Shown here piece after piece: positions 56,901 through 64,000 of a stretch of DNA of 64,000 nucleotides. Both the position numbers and the translations under genes were made by a program. Source of the DNA: Corynebacterium sp. ACRPH (GTDB taxonomy: Bacteria; Actinomycetota; Actinomycetes; Mycobacteriales; Mycobacteriaceae); contig NZ_JAKRND010000003.1 of NCBI RefSeq assembly GCF_022347285.1, forward strand, positions 1-64,000, given 5' to 3'. The notes beneath the pieces were generated by a model that had not been told where the DNA came from, made no database searches, and saw nothing but the letters and a program-made list of their open reading frames with translations. Each line of letters starts with the position of its first letter. Position 1 is the first letter of the stretch.

Positions 56901-57412
56901 CGTTGCCTGGGATGAGTGCTTTTGAGATGGTGGCGTCCGAACTAGCGACAACGGGCGTGACGACGGCCGAGCATCCGGTGCAGCTCCTGCGCGAATACCT
57001 GGACGAGTGGCACCTGCGCCCTGCCCTGCGCGGTGTGCACTCCGGTGATGCCGCCCCGCGCGGCGGCGCGGCGGTGGTGACAGCCGATAGCCTGCTGCGC
57101 GTCCTCGATGGCACGCGGGTGCGCGTCGCCGGTGTGGTGACCCATCGGCAGCGCCCCGCAACCGCAGGTGGGGTGGTGTTTTTCGGCTTGGAAGACGAGA
57201 CCGGGCTGGCGAATATTGTGGTCTCGCAGGGGCTGTGGGCACGGCAGCGGGCAGTCGCGCTAAATGCAAAGATCCTGGTCGTGCGGGGGATTGTCCACAA
57301 CGCGGAGGGGGCGGCCACCGTGACGGCGGATTTGCTGGAACAGGTGGAGACACAACTGCGGCCGGCGGGTGAGATCGCGGGGGCGCACGCGGGCTCGCGG
57401 GACTTCCGCTGA
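53969..57412 (+). CDS. dnaE2: error-prone DNA polymerase III alpha DnaE2
   Basis: A 1147-residue C-family polymerase used for damage-induced mutagenic synthesis with ImuA' and ImuB. The PHP domain begins at FAELHACSAYNFLRGAS near residue 90. Catalytic aspartates lie in PDIDLDIE near 462. The fingers, beta-binding region and a C-terminal OB fold (RVRVAGVVTHRQRPATAGG..., near 1050) follow. The first 85 residues are a variable extension. GTG 53969 is the start. It is 4 kb from imuB with the metNIQ and sucrase/ferredoxin-like genes between. Confidence 0.95.
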   Translation: MSVEPRDPTDEPNLASRRTLRKPQSRSFSQGRPLSWAQLESVLSGRGPGLRNLRAVGVGEGQQRTTSLDLAEADGAGAEGASQKEATTPFAELHACSAYNFLRGASQPEQMVTAARELGLSALACVDRDGFYGAARFATAVAESKADLATVFGAELSLDVPLTVLCKGREGYTRLSRVIADARMADPDKDSVRYPSLPRLAEVAGGHWLILLDWRWADARLVDIFGADNVVVELQHTMNPADADRNERLHALAVRHGLREIVSSAPTCATPKHSRLAGAKAALRERKDIAAAEPTTHPVGGSWLRSGEEMLQLAGDCEWLARAVETSVQVAEECAFTLDLVAPNLPHFSVPEGYTEMTWLRAITERGGAQRYGPRGSSAAANQAWATIDRELEAIEQLGFPGYFLIVHDIVSFCHENNIFCQGRGSAANSAVCFALGITTVDAVASGLLFERFLSPERDGPPDIDLDIESGRREEAIQYVYSRYGRENAAQVANVITYRRRGATRDAGRALGYAPGQIDAWTRHPEQTPDAVQHLAEQMLDHPRHLGIHSGGMVICDRPIAQVVPTEWARMEGRSVVQWDKDDCAAVGLVKFDLLGLGMLEALHHAVDQVRAHRGREVELWRLDPTEPEVYAMLSRADAVGVFQVESRAQMSTLPRLKPRTFYDLVVEVALIRPGPIQGGSVHPYIRRRNGLEPVTFDHPCLELALTKTLGIPLFQEQLMQMAVDAAGFSGAEADTLRRAMGSKRSPQKMERLKKRFYQGVEAKNGIRGVVADRLWDKIVAFASYGFPESHSQSFASLVYYSAWFKYHYPAEFCVALLRAQPMGFYSPQSLLADARRHGVEVLPVDVNASDVQVDAVVSLMTPPRTNRPTGVHGLGRGTGEPVGQIRLGLSGAGGVKGISAEVAERIVEARERIGRFTSVEDLSREAGLTVAHVEKLARAGALGSLGLTRRQAVWAAGVAATERPGMLPGTSGVQAPALPGMSAFEMVASELATTGVTTAEHPVQLLREYLDEWHLRPALRGVHSGDAAPRGGAAVVTADSLLRVLDGTRVRVAGVVTHRQRPATAGGVVFFGLEDETGLANIVVSQGLWARQRAVALNAKILVVRGIVHNAEGAATVTADLLEQVETQLRPAGEIAGAHAGSRDFR

Positions 57413-57472
57413 GGTGACGCTCGAGTGGCACTGGGGCGGCTCTAGGGTGACACTGAACACGAGGGCCGGTGA

Positions 57473-58963
57473 TTGACACAGGCGGATGAGCAAAGAACAA
57501 TCGTCCCCGTGACTCGTAAGCCTTTCGACCCCGATGCCCCGCGCGCGCCACGCCACGCGCGGGAAAACTCGGCTCGGAAGGAGCGCCACCACCTAGCGGT
57601 ACCTCCGCAGGTCAGCGACCAGGATTCCGCGAGCTTCGGGGAGGATTCCTGGCGGGGGAGCCGGCGGCGTCATCAACAAAGCTCCCAGGGGAAAAGCCCT
57701 CAGGGACAAAGCGCCGAAAACCGCGCGAAGGGCGGGCGGCACCGCGCGGACCGCCGCAACAATGGCTACGCGCCGGAGCGTCCCACCGGCAGCCGCCCCA
57801 CGGAACAACAGTTCCGCCGCAGGCGCATCGCGGCAACCGTTTTCGCGGCGTTTCTGCTGCTCTGCGCAGCCGGAATGGGCGTGGCAATTCAGAAGATCAC
57901 CCACGCCACCCGTGACGATCCGCAGGCGCATAACACAGTGAAGGAACCGGCGGATTTCGCCCCGACGGAAGCTGTGGCTATTCCGCCTGCGGGCCCCAAC
58001 GTGCAGGTTTCTCCCGCGGTGGCGCGCATCCCGCAGCACTTCCACCCGATCCGTGACCTGCCGAAGGCGGGGCAGAACAAGACCCTTGAACTCAAATCCA
58101 GCAAGCGCGACCGCCGCTACATCATTAACGTCCCCCGCGGCGCGCAGCCCTACGACAAGAAGCAGCAGGAGGGTGCGAAGAATCAAAAGCCCCTCCCGCT
58201 GATCTTCGCGTTCCACGGCTACCGCGAGCAGGCCACCCAGATGGCGCGCTACACCGGTCTAGCAGGCAAAAAAGCGATTGTGGTGTACCCGCAGGGCATC
58301 GGCGATGCCTGGGAGGGCGCCCCGTACGCGCGGGTGAAGGCTGGCGAGGACGTCCGCTTCGTCCGCGATGTGATGGATGCGGTGTCTTCTACTTACCAGG
58401 TGGACGCGAACCGCATCTACGCGACGGGCATGTCCAACGGCGGGGGCTTCGTAGGCAAGCTGGCCTGCGAGATGCCAGACGAGTTCGCAGCCTTCGCGGC
58501 CGTTTCCGCGGCCTACTACTCGGACACGTGGCGCGCCTGTGCGGAGAAGGGCGCGGACCCGAAGAAGCCAGAAGACGTCCGCTTCAAGCGCGGTGAAACC
58601 ACCCCGTACCTGGATATTCACGGCCGAAAGGATCAGACGATCCAATACGGTGGCGGCGAACGATACGAGGACGAGTACCTGGGGGCCTTCGAGTTCTCGC
58701 AGCTATATGCGAGCCGCGCACATTGTGTGGGCGCGCCGATTGCCACTCGCGTGACGGATGCCGTGCAGCGCGTCCAGTGGCCTAACTGCGGCCAACACAT
58801 GGAGGTCATGCACCTGGCCATTGGCGATGCCGGCCACACGTGGATGGGCGAGCGCACGGGCGAGGCCGGTGCGGGAGCGGTGGATCGTTCGCGCGAGCGC
58901 CGCTCGAACGCGATGACCGCGTCGGGCGAAGTCGCCGCGTTCTTTGAAGCACATCACCGGTGA
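57473..58963 (+). CDS. membrane-anchored esterase, PHB-depolymerase-like
   Basis: A 496-residue type II membrane protein. A cytoplasmic, Arg/Gln-rich and probably disordered head (1 to about 117) is followed by one helix (IAATVFAAFLLLCAAGMGVAI, about 118-138). An extracytoplasmic alpha/beta-hydrolase follows, with Ser in ATGMSNGGGF near 322, Asp in HGRKDQTI near 386 and His in GDAGHTWMG near 452. It resembles the LpqC/polyhydroxybutyrate depolymerase group; the natural substrate is unknown. TTG 57473 has GAGGG upstream; GTG 57509 is the alternative. Confidence 0.8.
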   Translation: MTQADEQRTIVPVTRKPFDPDAPRAPRHARENSARKERHHLAVPPQVSDQDSASFGEDSWRGSRRRHQQSSQGKSPQGQSAENRAKGGRHRADRRNNGYAPERPTGSRPTEQQFRRRRIAATVFAAFLLLCAAGMGVAIQKITHATRDDPQAHNTVKEPADFAPTEAVAIPPAGPNVQVSPAVARIPQHFHPIRDLPKAGQNKTLELKSSKRDRRYIINVPRGAQPYDKKQQEGAKNQKPLPLIFAFHGYREQATQMARYTGLAGKKAIVVYPQGIGDAWEGAPYARVKAGEDVRFVRDVMDAVSSTYQVDANRIYATGMSNGGGFVGKLACEMPDEFAAFAAVSAAYYSDTWRACAEKGADPKKPEDVRFKRGETTPYLDIHGRKDQTIQYGGGERYEDEYLGAFEFSQLYASRAHCVGAPIATRVTDAVQRVQWPNCGQHMEVMHLAIGDAGHTWMGERTGEAGAGAVDRSRERRSNAMTASGEVAAFFEAHHR

Positions 58964-59014
58964 CGCTAACCGCTGCGGTCGCGTACACGTAATGGGGGCA
59001 GCTTAGTGCGACCT

Positions 59015-60223
59015 TTAAGTGGAGAGATCTACGTCGTCGTACGCGATAACCGGATCGGTCAGCCAGGCGACGGCGCGGTGACGCTCGACCAGGGTGGAGT
59101 GATCCTGGGGCTGGAGGGTGCCGGGACCGGTCTGGCTGGGGGTATCGGACTGCAGTTCCACGGAAACCCAGCGCAAAGAGTAGATGTGCTCCGAAGCATC
59201 GCAGATTTCCGAAAGGCTGCGCAGCGGCAGGGCGGACGCATCGCGCCCTTCGCGATCCACGGCGCGCAGTGCATCCCGCAGGTCGGGAAGGTCCACGGGG
59301 GCGAACCCGAAGACGTCAATGTCGATCAGGCCGACGGCCCAGGCGAGGAATTCGGCGGCGGTGTAGGCCCAGGCCAGCTGGTACGCATCGTCCTGCAGCT
59401 CCTGGTTATAGGCCTGTGCTCCCTGTTCCTCCTGCGCTCTCTGTGCTCCTTGCGCAGCCTCTGCGGCGTCGAGGAAGGACCGCTCAATCGGGGTGAGGTG
59501 GTCGAAGGCCCGCCGCGATCCCGCGCGCAGCGAGTCGAAGTCCACGGGTTCGCCGTTCAGCACTGCCACCGCAACGGTCGCCACCACGGACAAGGTCACG
59601 GCCCGGTTGAAGACCTCCTCGGCGGGGCGCAGCAGCACCTCGGCTTCGCTACGCACCGGCGGCAGTGTCGTCGCCACCTGGAACCCCTTCCGCCACAGGT
59701 CCCCGCGCACGCGGCGCATCCGCTCCACGGAACCAGGGTGCTGAGGCACCGAGTTCGCCTGTGCTCCACTGGACTGGGAACTGCCAACTAGAGCGGGATC
59801 CAGCAGATCTGCGCCACCTGCATTGCGTACGGTTCCGTCGGTCAGGAAAAAGACCGCGTTGGCCTCACGCGCCCAGTCGGCGAACTCCCCTAGGTGGGAG
59901 AAGTCAAAGTCGTCGGCGCGTTCAAATACGTAGTGGCGCCGCACGCTGTGGACGTGCTGCATCACCGAGTGGATGTAGGAGTTAAAACTGCCGAAACGCT
60001 CCTCACCCTGCGTAGCAACGTAGCCCTCGAACCCTGCCAGGTGTTCCAGCAGGTCACGGGTTTGCTGCTCCTCGTCTTCGTTAGAGCCGTTGGCCGCCGT
60101 CTTGAGAAACGGCCGGTCCGGCGAGCCGAAGCACAACTCGCGGGATGCAATGGCGGGCTCGCCCGGTCCGCGGAAAGGCACGTCCGCGCGCACAGTGGAG
60201 TAAGCGTTTACGTAAATGCTCAT
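59015..60223 (-). CDS. DUF4272-domain protein
   Basis: A 402-residue soluble protein. The C-terminal half (about 215-320) has the DUF4272 look (EEVFNRAVTLSVVATVAVAVL, AYTAAEFLAWAVGLI). The N-terminal part may be a beta-rich domain (MSIYVNAYSTVRADVPF...). Function unknown. A charged Ala/Gln/Glu segment lies near 250-275. It is convergent with the esterase gene and divergent from the S9 peptidase gene. Confidence 0.65.
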   Translation of the reverse strand: MSIYVNAYSTVRADVPFRGPGEPAIASRELCFGSPDRPFLKTAANGSNEDEEQQTRDLLEHLAGFEGYVATQGEERFGSFNSYIHSVMQHVHSVRRHYVFERADDFDFSHLGEFADWAREANAVFFLTDGTVRNAGGADLLDPALVGSSQSSGAQANSVPQHPGSVERMRRVRGDLWRKGFQVATTLPPVRSEAEVLLRPAEEVFNRAVTLSVVATVAVAVLNGEPVDFDSLRAGSRRAFDHLTPIERSFLDAAEAAQGAQRAQEEQGAQAYNQELQDDAYQLAWAYTAAEFLAWAVGLIDIDVFGFAPVDLPDLRDALRAVDREGRDASALPLRSLSEICDASEHIYSLRWVSVELQSDTPSQTGPGTLQPQDHSTLVERHRAVAWLTDPVIAYDDVDLST

Positions 60224-60309
60224 GTCTTCACAGCATAGAGTTTCTTCGCTCCACCCGCACCAGTCTGTACCTAAAGGCGAAACTGTTAGGTCAGCCGGTA
60301 GGGCTTGGC

Positions 60310-60315
60310 TAGAAT
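60310..60315 (+). promoter_or_regulatory. -10 box of the S9 peptidase gene
   Basis: TAGAAT ends 9 nt before ATG 60325 and no ribosome site is visible, pointing to a near-leaderless transcript. Confidence 0.4.
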
Positions 60316-60324
60316 ACTGGACTC

Positions 60325-62118
60325 ATGCGCCATACGACCGCCCCCTCGCTAGCCCCCAACGGCACTGCCATCGCCTACATCGTCCGCGATGGCGGGTATC
60401 CCTACGCCGTCCAGGCAGCACTCACTGAGGATGGCGTGGGTAAGGAACGCCCCGTGCAGCTGCCCATCGAAGGCCCCGTCACGCGCGTGCTGCACTCCCC
60501 GGATGCACAATGGATCGCCTGTGAGGTTTCCCCTAAAGGCTCGGAAAAGCTCGAGACCTTCACAGTATCTACAGACCCTGAGGTCGAAGGGGCGTCACCG
60601 CTAAGAAACACCTTCGATGCCCGCACGCATCTGGTCGAATGGGACCGCGACAAGCTGGCGATGGACGCCGTGGCGGCCGACGGCATGACGGAAGCGCGTC
60701 TAGTCGACCCAAATACGTCGCGCTACCAGGTGATGGACCGCCGCCTCGACGCGCTGCTCGTCGCCTCGGAGGCCGGGTATAGCCTCATGCGCGTCGGCCC
60801 GCGCGGCAACCGCGAACTGCTGCTGGTCAACCCTCAAGGCCGCTGGATGCCATTGCTGCCGCCGGAGCCGGGAGCCACCACGGAGGACGGGCGGATCCTG
60901 CCGATCACTGACAGCCGACTGGTGATTCTCGTAGTCACCGATCACGGTGCGGATCGCCGTCGGCTCATGCGCCTGGTGGTGGACATCGAAGGCGAGCGTC
61001 CGGTGTGTATCGAGCGCGAGGAGCTGATCAGCAACCCCGAGGCGGACGTCGACGAGTTCGCCATCAGCGAGGACCTATCGACCGCCGCGGTGCTGTGGAA
61101 CCAGGCGGGCATTTCCAACCTGGAGCTGCTGAGCCTCGGCGATGAGCAGCGCGTGCAAGTCCGCCGCACCGTCGAGCTGCCGGGCATGGTCGCAGCGGGC
61201 CTGTCCATCACGGACGATGGCCAGCTGCTGGCGCTGACTGTCGAAGGGCCGAACCTGCCGCCGACGGTGGAGGTACTGCGGCTGGAGGCCGGGCGTGTGG
61301 AGCCGCTGGATCCGGACCGCACCGACCGCCTGGACGAGCGCGCCCGGCAGGGCGACGTTCCGGAGCTGGTCTATTACACCGCCCGCGACGGCCTGGAGCT
61401 TTCCGGTTGGCTGTATCTGCCGGAGGACCCCGCGCCGGGGCACCCGGTGTACGTCCACCTGCACGGCGGCCCCGAGGGGCAGTCCCGGCCCGCCCACCAC
61501 GACGTGCTTGCGGACATCGTCGCCGCTGGTTACACCGTGTTTACCCCCAATATTCGCGGCAGCAAGGGCAACGGCCGCGCCTTCATCCACGCCGACGACC
61601 GTTACGGTCGCTTCGCCGCGATCGACGACGTGGCGGATACTGTTTCTTTTCTTTGTGACGCCGACTTGTGCACCGCAGGGCGGGTATTCCTGGGAGGCCG
61701 CAGTTACGGCGGGTTCCTGGCTGTGCTGGCGGCCGCCCGCTACCCGGACATGTTCCTAGGCGTGGTGGATGCCTGCGGCATGACGAGCTTCGAGACCTAC
61801 TACGAGTCGACCGAGCCGTGGCTGGCGAGCGCGGCCTCCCCGAAGTACGGGTACCCGATGCACGATGCCGAGCTGCTGTGGGAAATCTCCCCGCTGCACA
61901 AGTCGGAGCTGATCACCACCCCGGTGCTGTTTATCCACGGGGCTAACGACTCGAACGTGCCGTTGCAGGAATCCCAGCAGCTGCATGACGCGCTAGTGGA
62001 GCTGGGTCGCACCCCGCAGTTCCTGGAAGTGCCGGGGGAGGGCCACCAGTTTGTGAAGCCGAAGTCCCGACAACTGATCGGCGAGCGGATACTGGAGTTC
62101 TTCGCGGAGCTGAGCTAG
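60325..62118 (+). CDS. S9 family (prolyl oligopeptidase-type) peptidase
   Basis: A 597-residue cytoplasmic serine peptidase. The first 350 or so residues form a WD/beta-propeller-like domain. The catalytic alpha/beta-hydrolase domain from about 360 has Ser in GGRSYGGF near 459, Asp in HGANDSNVP near 541 and His in GEGHQF near 574. The oxyanion HGGPEGQ motif is near 377. It should cleave short peptides; acyl-aminoacyl peptidase is possible. Confidence 0.85.
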   Translation: MRHTTAPSLAPNGTAIAYIVRDGGYPYAVQAALTEDGVGKERPVQLPIEGPVTRVLHSPDAQWIACEVSPKGSEKLETFTVSTDPEVEGASPLRNTFDARTHLVEWDRDKLAMDAVAADGMTEARLVDPNTSRYQVMDRRLDALLVASEAGYSLMRVGPRGNRELLLVNPQGRWMPLLPPEPGATTEDGRILPITDSRLVILVVTDHGADRRRLMRLVVDIEGERPVCIEREELISNPEADVDEFAISEDLSTAAVLWNQAGISNLELLSLGDEQRVQVRRTVELPGMVAAGLSITDDGQLLALTVEGPNLPPTVEVLRLEAGRVEPLDPDRTDRLDERARQGDVPELVYYTARDGLELSGWLYLPEDPAPGHPVYVHLHGGPEGQSRPAHHDVLADIVAAGYTVFTPNIRGSKGNGRAFIHADDRYGRFAAIDDVADTVSFLCDADLCTAGRVFLGGRSYGGFLAVLAAARYPDMFLGVVDACGMTSFETYYESTEPWLASAASPKYGYPMHDAELLWEISPLHKSELITTPVLFIHGANDSNVPLQESQQLHDALVELGRTPQFLEVPGEGHQFVKPKSRQLIGERILEFFAELS

Positions 62119-62278
62119 CTGGTTAGCGGGAAAGGGGGTCGCAGCACACCCGCACGGCGAGATTCGGGGAAGCGTCCTATCGTGGAATTGTTGGCCCCCA
62201 AACGGCGACCTACAAAAACCACGCTAATTCGCGGAAAAGGAAGCCGCGAAGAAACTCTGTGAGGAGAGCGATTTTCCC

Positions 62279-63556
62279 ATGGCACACCAGAAACGCCAGA
62301 TCCCGAACCCCGTTGAGATTTTCGACCTGCTGAAGTTTAAAAAGCCCACCCTGGATTTCAAGGCCCGTCGTCTCAACGATGCGCAGACCATCTGGGACCT
62401 GCGGGCCATCGCTAAGCGCCGCACTCCGGCCGCTGCATTCGACTACACCGATGGCGCCGCCGACGAAGAAATCTCGATGAACCGCGCACGCCAGGCCTTC
62501 CGCGACGTGGAGTTCCACCCGTCGATCCTGAACGACGTATCCAATGTAGACACCACCGCAGAGATTTTCGGCGGGAAGTCCTCCCTGCCGTTCGGCATCG
62601 CGCCGACCGGCTTTACCCGCCTGATGCAGACCGAAGGCGAGCTCGCGGGCGCGAGCGCCGCGGGGGCTGCGGGCATTCCATTCTGCCTGTCCACCCTGGG
62701 CACCACCAGCATTGAGGATGTGCACAAGGCCAACCCGAACGGTCGCAACTGGTTCCAGCTATACGTGATGAAGGAGCGCGAGATCTCCTACGGCCTGGTG
62801 GAGCGCGCGGCCAAGGCCGGCTTCGATACCCTGCTGTTCACTGTGGATACGCCCGTCGCTGGCAACCGCTTGCGCGACGCCCGCAACGGCTTTTCCATCC
62901 CCCCGGAGATCTCCCTGGGAACCGTTGTCAACGCTATCCCGCGCCCCTGGTGGTGGTGGGACTTCCTGACCACCCCGCCGCTGGAGTTCGCTTCCCTGAC
63001 CAGCACCGGCGGAACGGTTGGCGAGCTGTTGGACTCCGCTATGGATCCCTCCATCAAGTTTGAGGACCTGAAGACCATCCGCGAGATGTGGCCCGGCAAG
63101 CTGGTCGTCAAGGGCGTGCAGAATCTGCCGGATTCCAAGAAGCTGGCCGACCTGGGCGTCGATGGCATCATCCTCTCCAATCACGGCGGCCGCCAGCTGG
63201 ATCGCGCACCGGTGCCTTTCCAGCTGCTGCCGGAGGTTGCCCGCGAGGTCGGCAACGACGTGGACGTGGCTATGGATACCGGCATCATGAATGGCGCGGA
63301 CATCGTCGCTGCGATCGCCAAGGGCGCGAAGTTCACCTTGATCGGTCGCGCATACCTCTACGGCCTGATGGCCGGTGGCGAGGCCGGCGTGGCCCGCGCC
63401 ATTGAGATCCTGGCCGGCGAGGTGCGCCGCACCATGCGCCTACTGCAGGTTTCCTCGCTGGACGAGCTCACCCCGGAGCACGTCACGCAGCTCAACACCC
63501 TGAACCTAAACCAGGTGAACGGCGTGCCCGAGGACGAGCAGAACCTGTTCAGCTAG
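62279..63556 (+). CDS. lldD: FMN-dependent alpha-hydroxy-acid dehydrogenase, LldD-like
   Basis: A 425-residue FMN barrel enzyme, most likely quinone-linked L-lactate dehydrogenase. The catalytic base is the His in [13 protein letters not shown] near residue 301, with Arg close by, and the FMN site includes [15 protein letters not shown] Trp-rich PRPWWWWDF loop near 222 may face the membrane. ATG 62279 follows TGTGAGGAGAGCG. Other hydroxy acids (for example mandelate or glycolate) cannot be excluded. Confidence 0.85.
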   Translation: MAHQKRQIPNPVEIFDLLKFKKPTLDFKARRLNDAQTIWDLRAIAKRRTPAAAFDYTDGAADEEISMNRARQAFRDVEFHPSILNDVSNVDTTAEIFGGKSSLPFGIAPTGFTRLMQTEGELAGASAAGAAGIPFCLSTLGTTSIEDVHKANPNGRNWFQLYVMKEREISYGLVERAAKAGFDTLLFTVDTPVAGNRLRDARNGFSIPPEISLGTVVNAIPRPWWWWDFLTTPPLEFASLTSTGGTVGELLDSAMDPSIKFEDLKTIREMWPGKLVVKGVQNLPDSKKLADLGVDGIILSNHGGRQLDRAPVPFQLLPEVAREVGNDVDVAMDTGIMNGADIVAAIAKGAKFTLIGRAYLYGLMAGGEAGVARAIEILAGEVRRTMRLLQVSSLDELTPEHVTQLNTLNLNQVNGVPEDEQNLFS

Positions 63557-63566
63557 TCATGTTCTG

Positions 63567-64000
63567 CTAGTCGCTGAACTTCATGCCCGCGTCGCTCAGG
63601 CGGCGCACGTAGGGCATCCCCAGGCCGGTGGCCGGAGTGAGCACTCCGCCGCCGGTTTTCCCTTGGTAGGTGGAGCCTGTCGGCAGTTCGGCGTCACAAA
63701 GAACAAGAGTGAGCGCAGCCTCGCTAAGCATCAGGGACGTGCCCTTATACCCCGGGTCGGCGTCCAGGCTGATGGTCTGCTGGTAGGTGGCTCCGCCTGT
63801 GCCCACACCGAAATGCGTGGTGTGGAAGAATCCGGCATCGCGTTCGGCCTCGGACGGCCCTTCGCCGGGCTCCGGCACCCAACGGGAGAGGAACGTGCGC
63901 AGCTTGTCCTGGTTCAGCGCCGCCACCGCAGTGCCCAGTACCGCGCCCATGGTCAAGGCGCGCATGCGACCCTTCAGCCCCTTGCCGGTGTACTGGTATT
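63567..64000 (-). CDS. saccharopine dehydrogenase-like reductase, C-terminal part
   Basis: The gene enters from the right edge; only the last 144 codons are inside and the N-terminal Rossmann part is missing. The frame stays open to the border (…YQYTGKGLKGRM). GDPGY-type DADPGYKGTSLMLSEAAL and GGVLTPATGLGMPYVRRLSDAGM resemble trans-acting enoyl reductase/saccharopine dehydrogenase family proteins (Rv2449c-like) of mycolata, linked to lipid metabolism. It is convergent with lldD. Confidence 0.7.
   Translation of the reverse strand, partial: YQYTGKGLKGRMRALTMGAVLGTAVAALNQDKLRTFLSRWVPEPGEGPSEAERDAGFFHTTHFGVGTGGATYQQTISLDADPGYKGTSLMLSEAALTLVLCDAELPTGSTYQGKTGGGVLTPATGLGMPYVRRLSDAGMKFSD

Overview
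The window is chromosomal DNA of a high-GC actinomycete, most likely a Corynebacterium. I infer this from gene order and protein recall; no search was run. The order infA-rpsM-rpsK-rpsD-rpoA-rplQ-truA, an ESX-4 type VII secretion locus, rplM-rpsI-glmM, glmS, alr/tsa genes, groES-groEL1, whcB-sigD-rsdA, guaB-guaB3-guaA and the SOS mutasome imuA'-imuB-dnaE2 matches the Corynebacterium/Mycobacterium backbone. No rRNA gene, tRNA gene or CRISPR array was seen.

Layout: 0.2-1.4 kb a Ser/Thr symporter; 1.6-5.3 kb translation and transcription genes; 5.5-7.2 kb a CDF-like transporter and truA; 7.0-17.5 kb the ESX-4 apparatus (EccE-like candidate, EccB, mycosin, EccD, EccC, an Rv3446c-type protein and two WXG100 proteins); 17.9-18.8 kb a PRC-barrel/DUF2382 stress protein; 19.1-21.6 kb rplM-rpsI-glmM. 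At 21.6-24.3 kb lies a 2.7-kb cassette (NAD(P)-binding protein, EamA transporter, LysR regulator). It is bounded by perfect 20-bp terminal inverted repeats and a 6-bp TCTAGT duplication, like an IS481-type transposon without a transposase. At 24.5-26.7 kb is a three-gene operon of probable type VII substrates, one with a long Pro/Glu/Lys- and Cys-containing tail. From 26.7 to 36.7 kb come a hydrolase, glmS, an alr-tsaE fusion, a tsaB-rimI-tsaD triple fusion and the CIRCE-controlled groES-groEL1. From 36.8 to 46.6 kb come whcB, sigD, rsdA, a DUF4143 ATPase behind five 23-bp tandem repeats, the GMP genes and a 5'-truncated secreted protein gene. From 46.7 to 57.4 kb lie the SOS mutasome and metNIQ. 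The last 6.6 kb holds an anchored esterase, a DUF4272 protein, an S9 peptidase, an LldD-like enzyme and a partial reductase.

How it works together: the ESX genes share an unusual leader, GGGGGATT(TT) 7-9 nt before the start, and the separate substrate operon has it too, so both probably belong to one secretion system. The mycosin gene appears frameshifted at a C run, which puts the system's integrity in question. Enzymes for the universal tRNA modification t6A are condensed into two multidomain polypeptides, one also carrying alanine racemase. LexA-type palindromes precede imuA' and dnaE2 and explain their joint SOS control.
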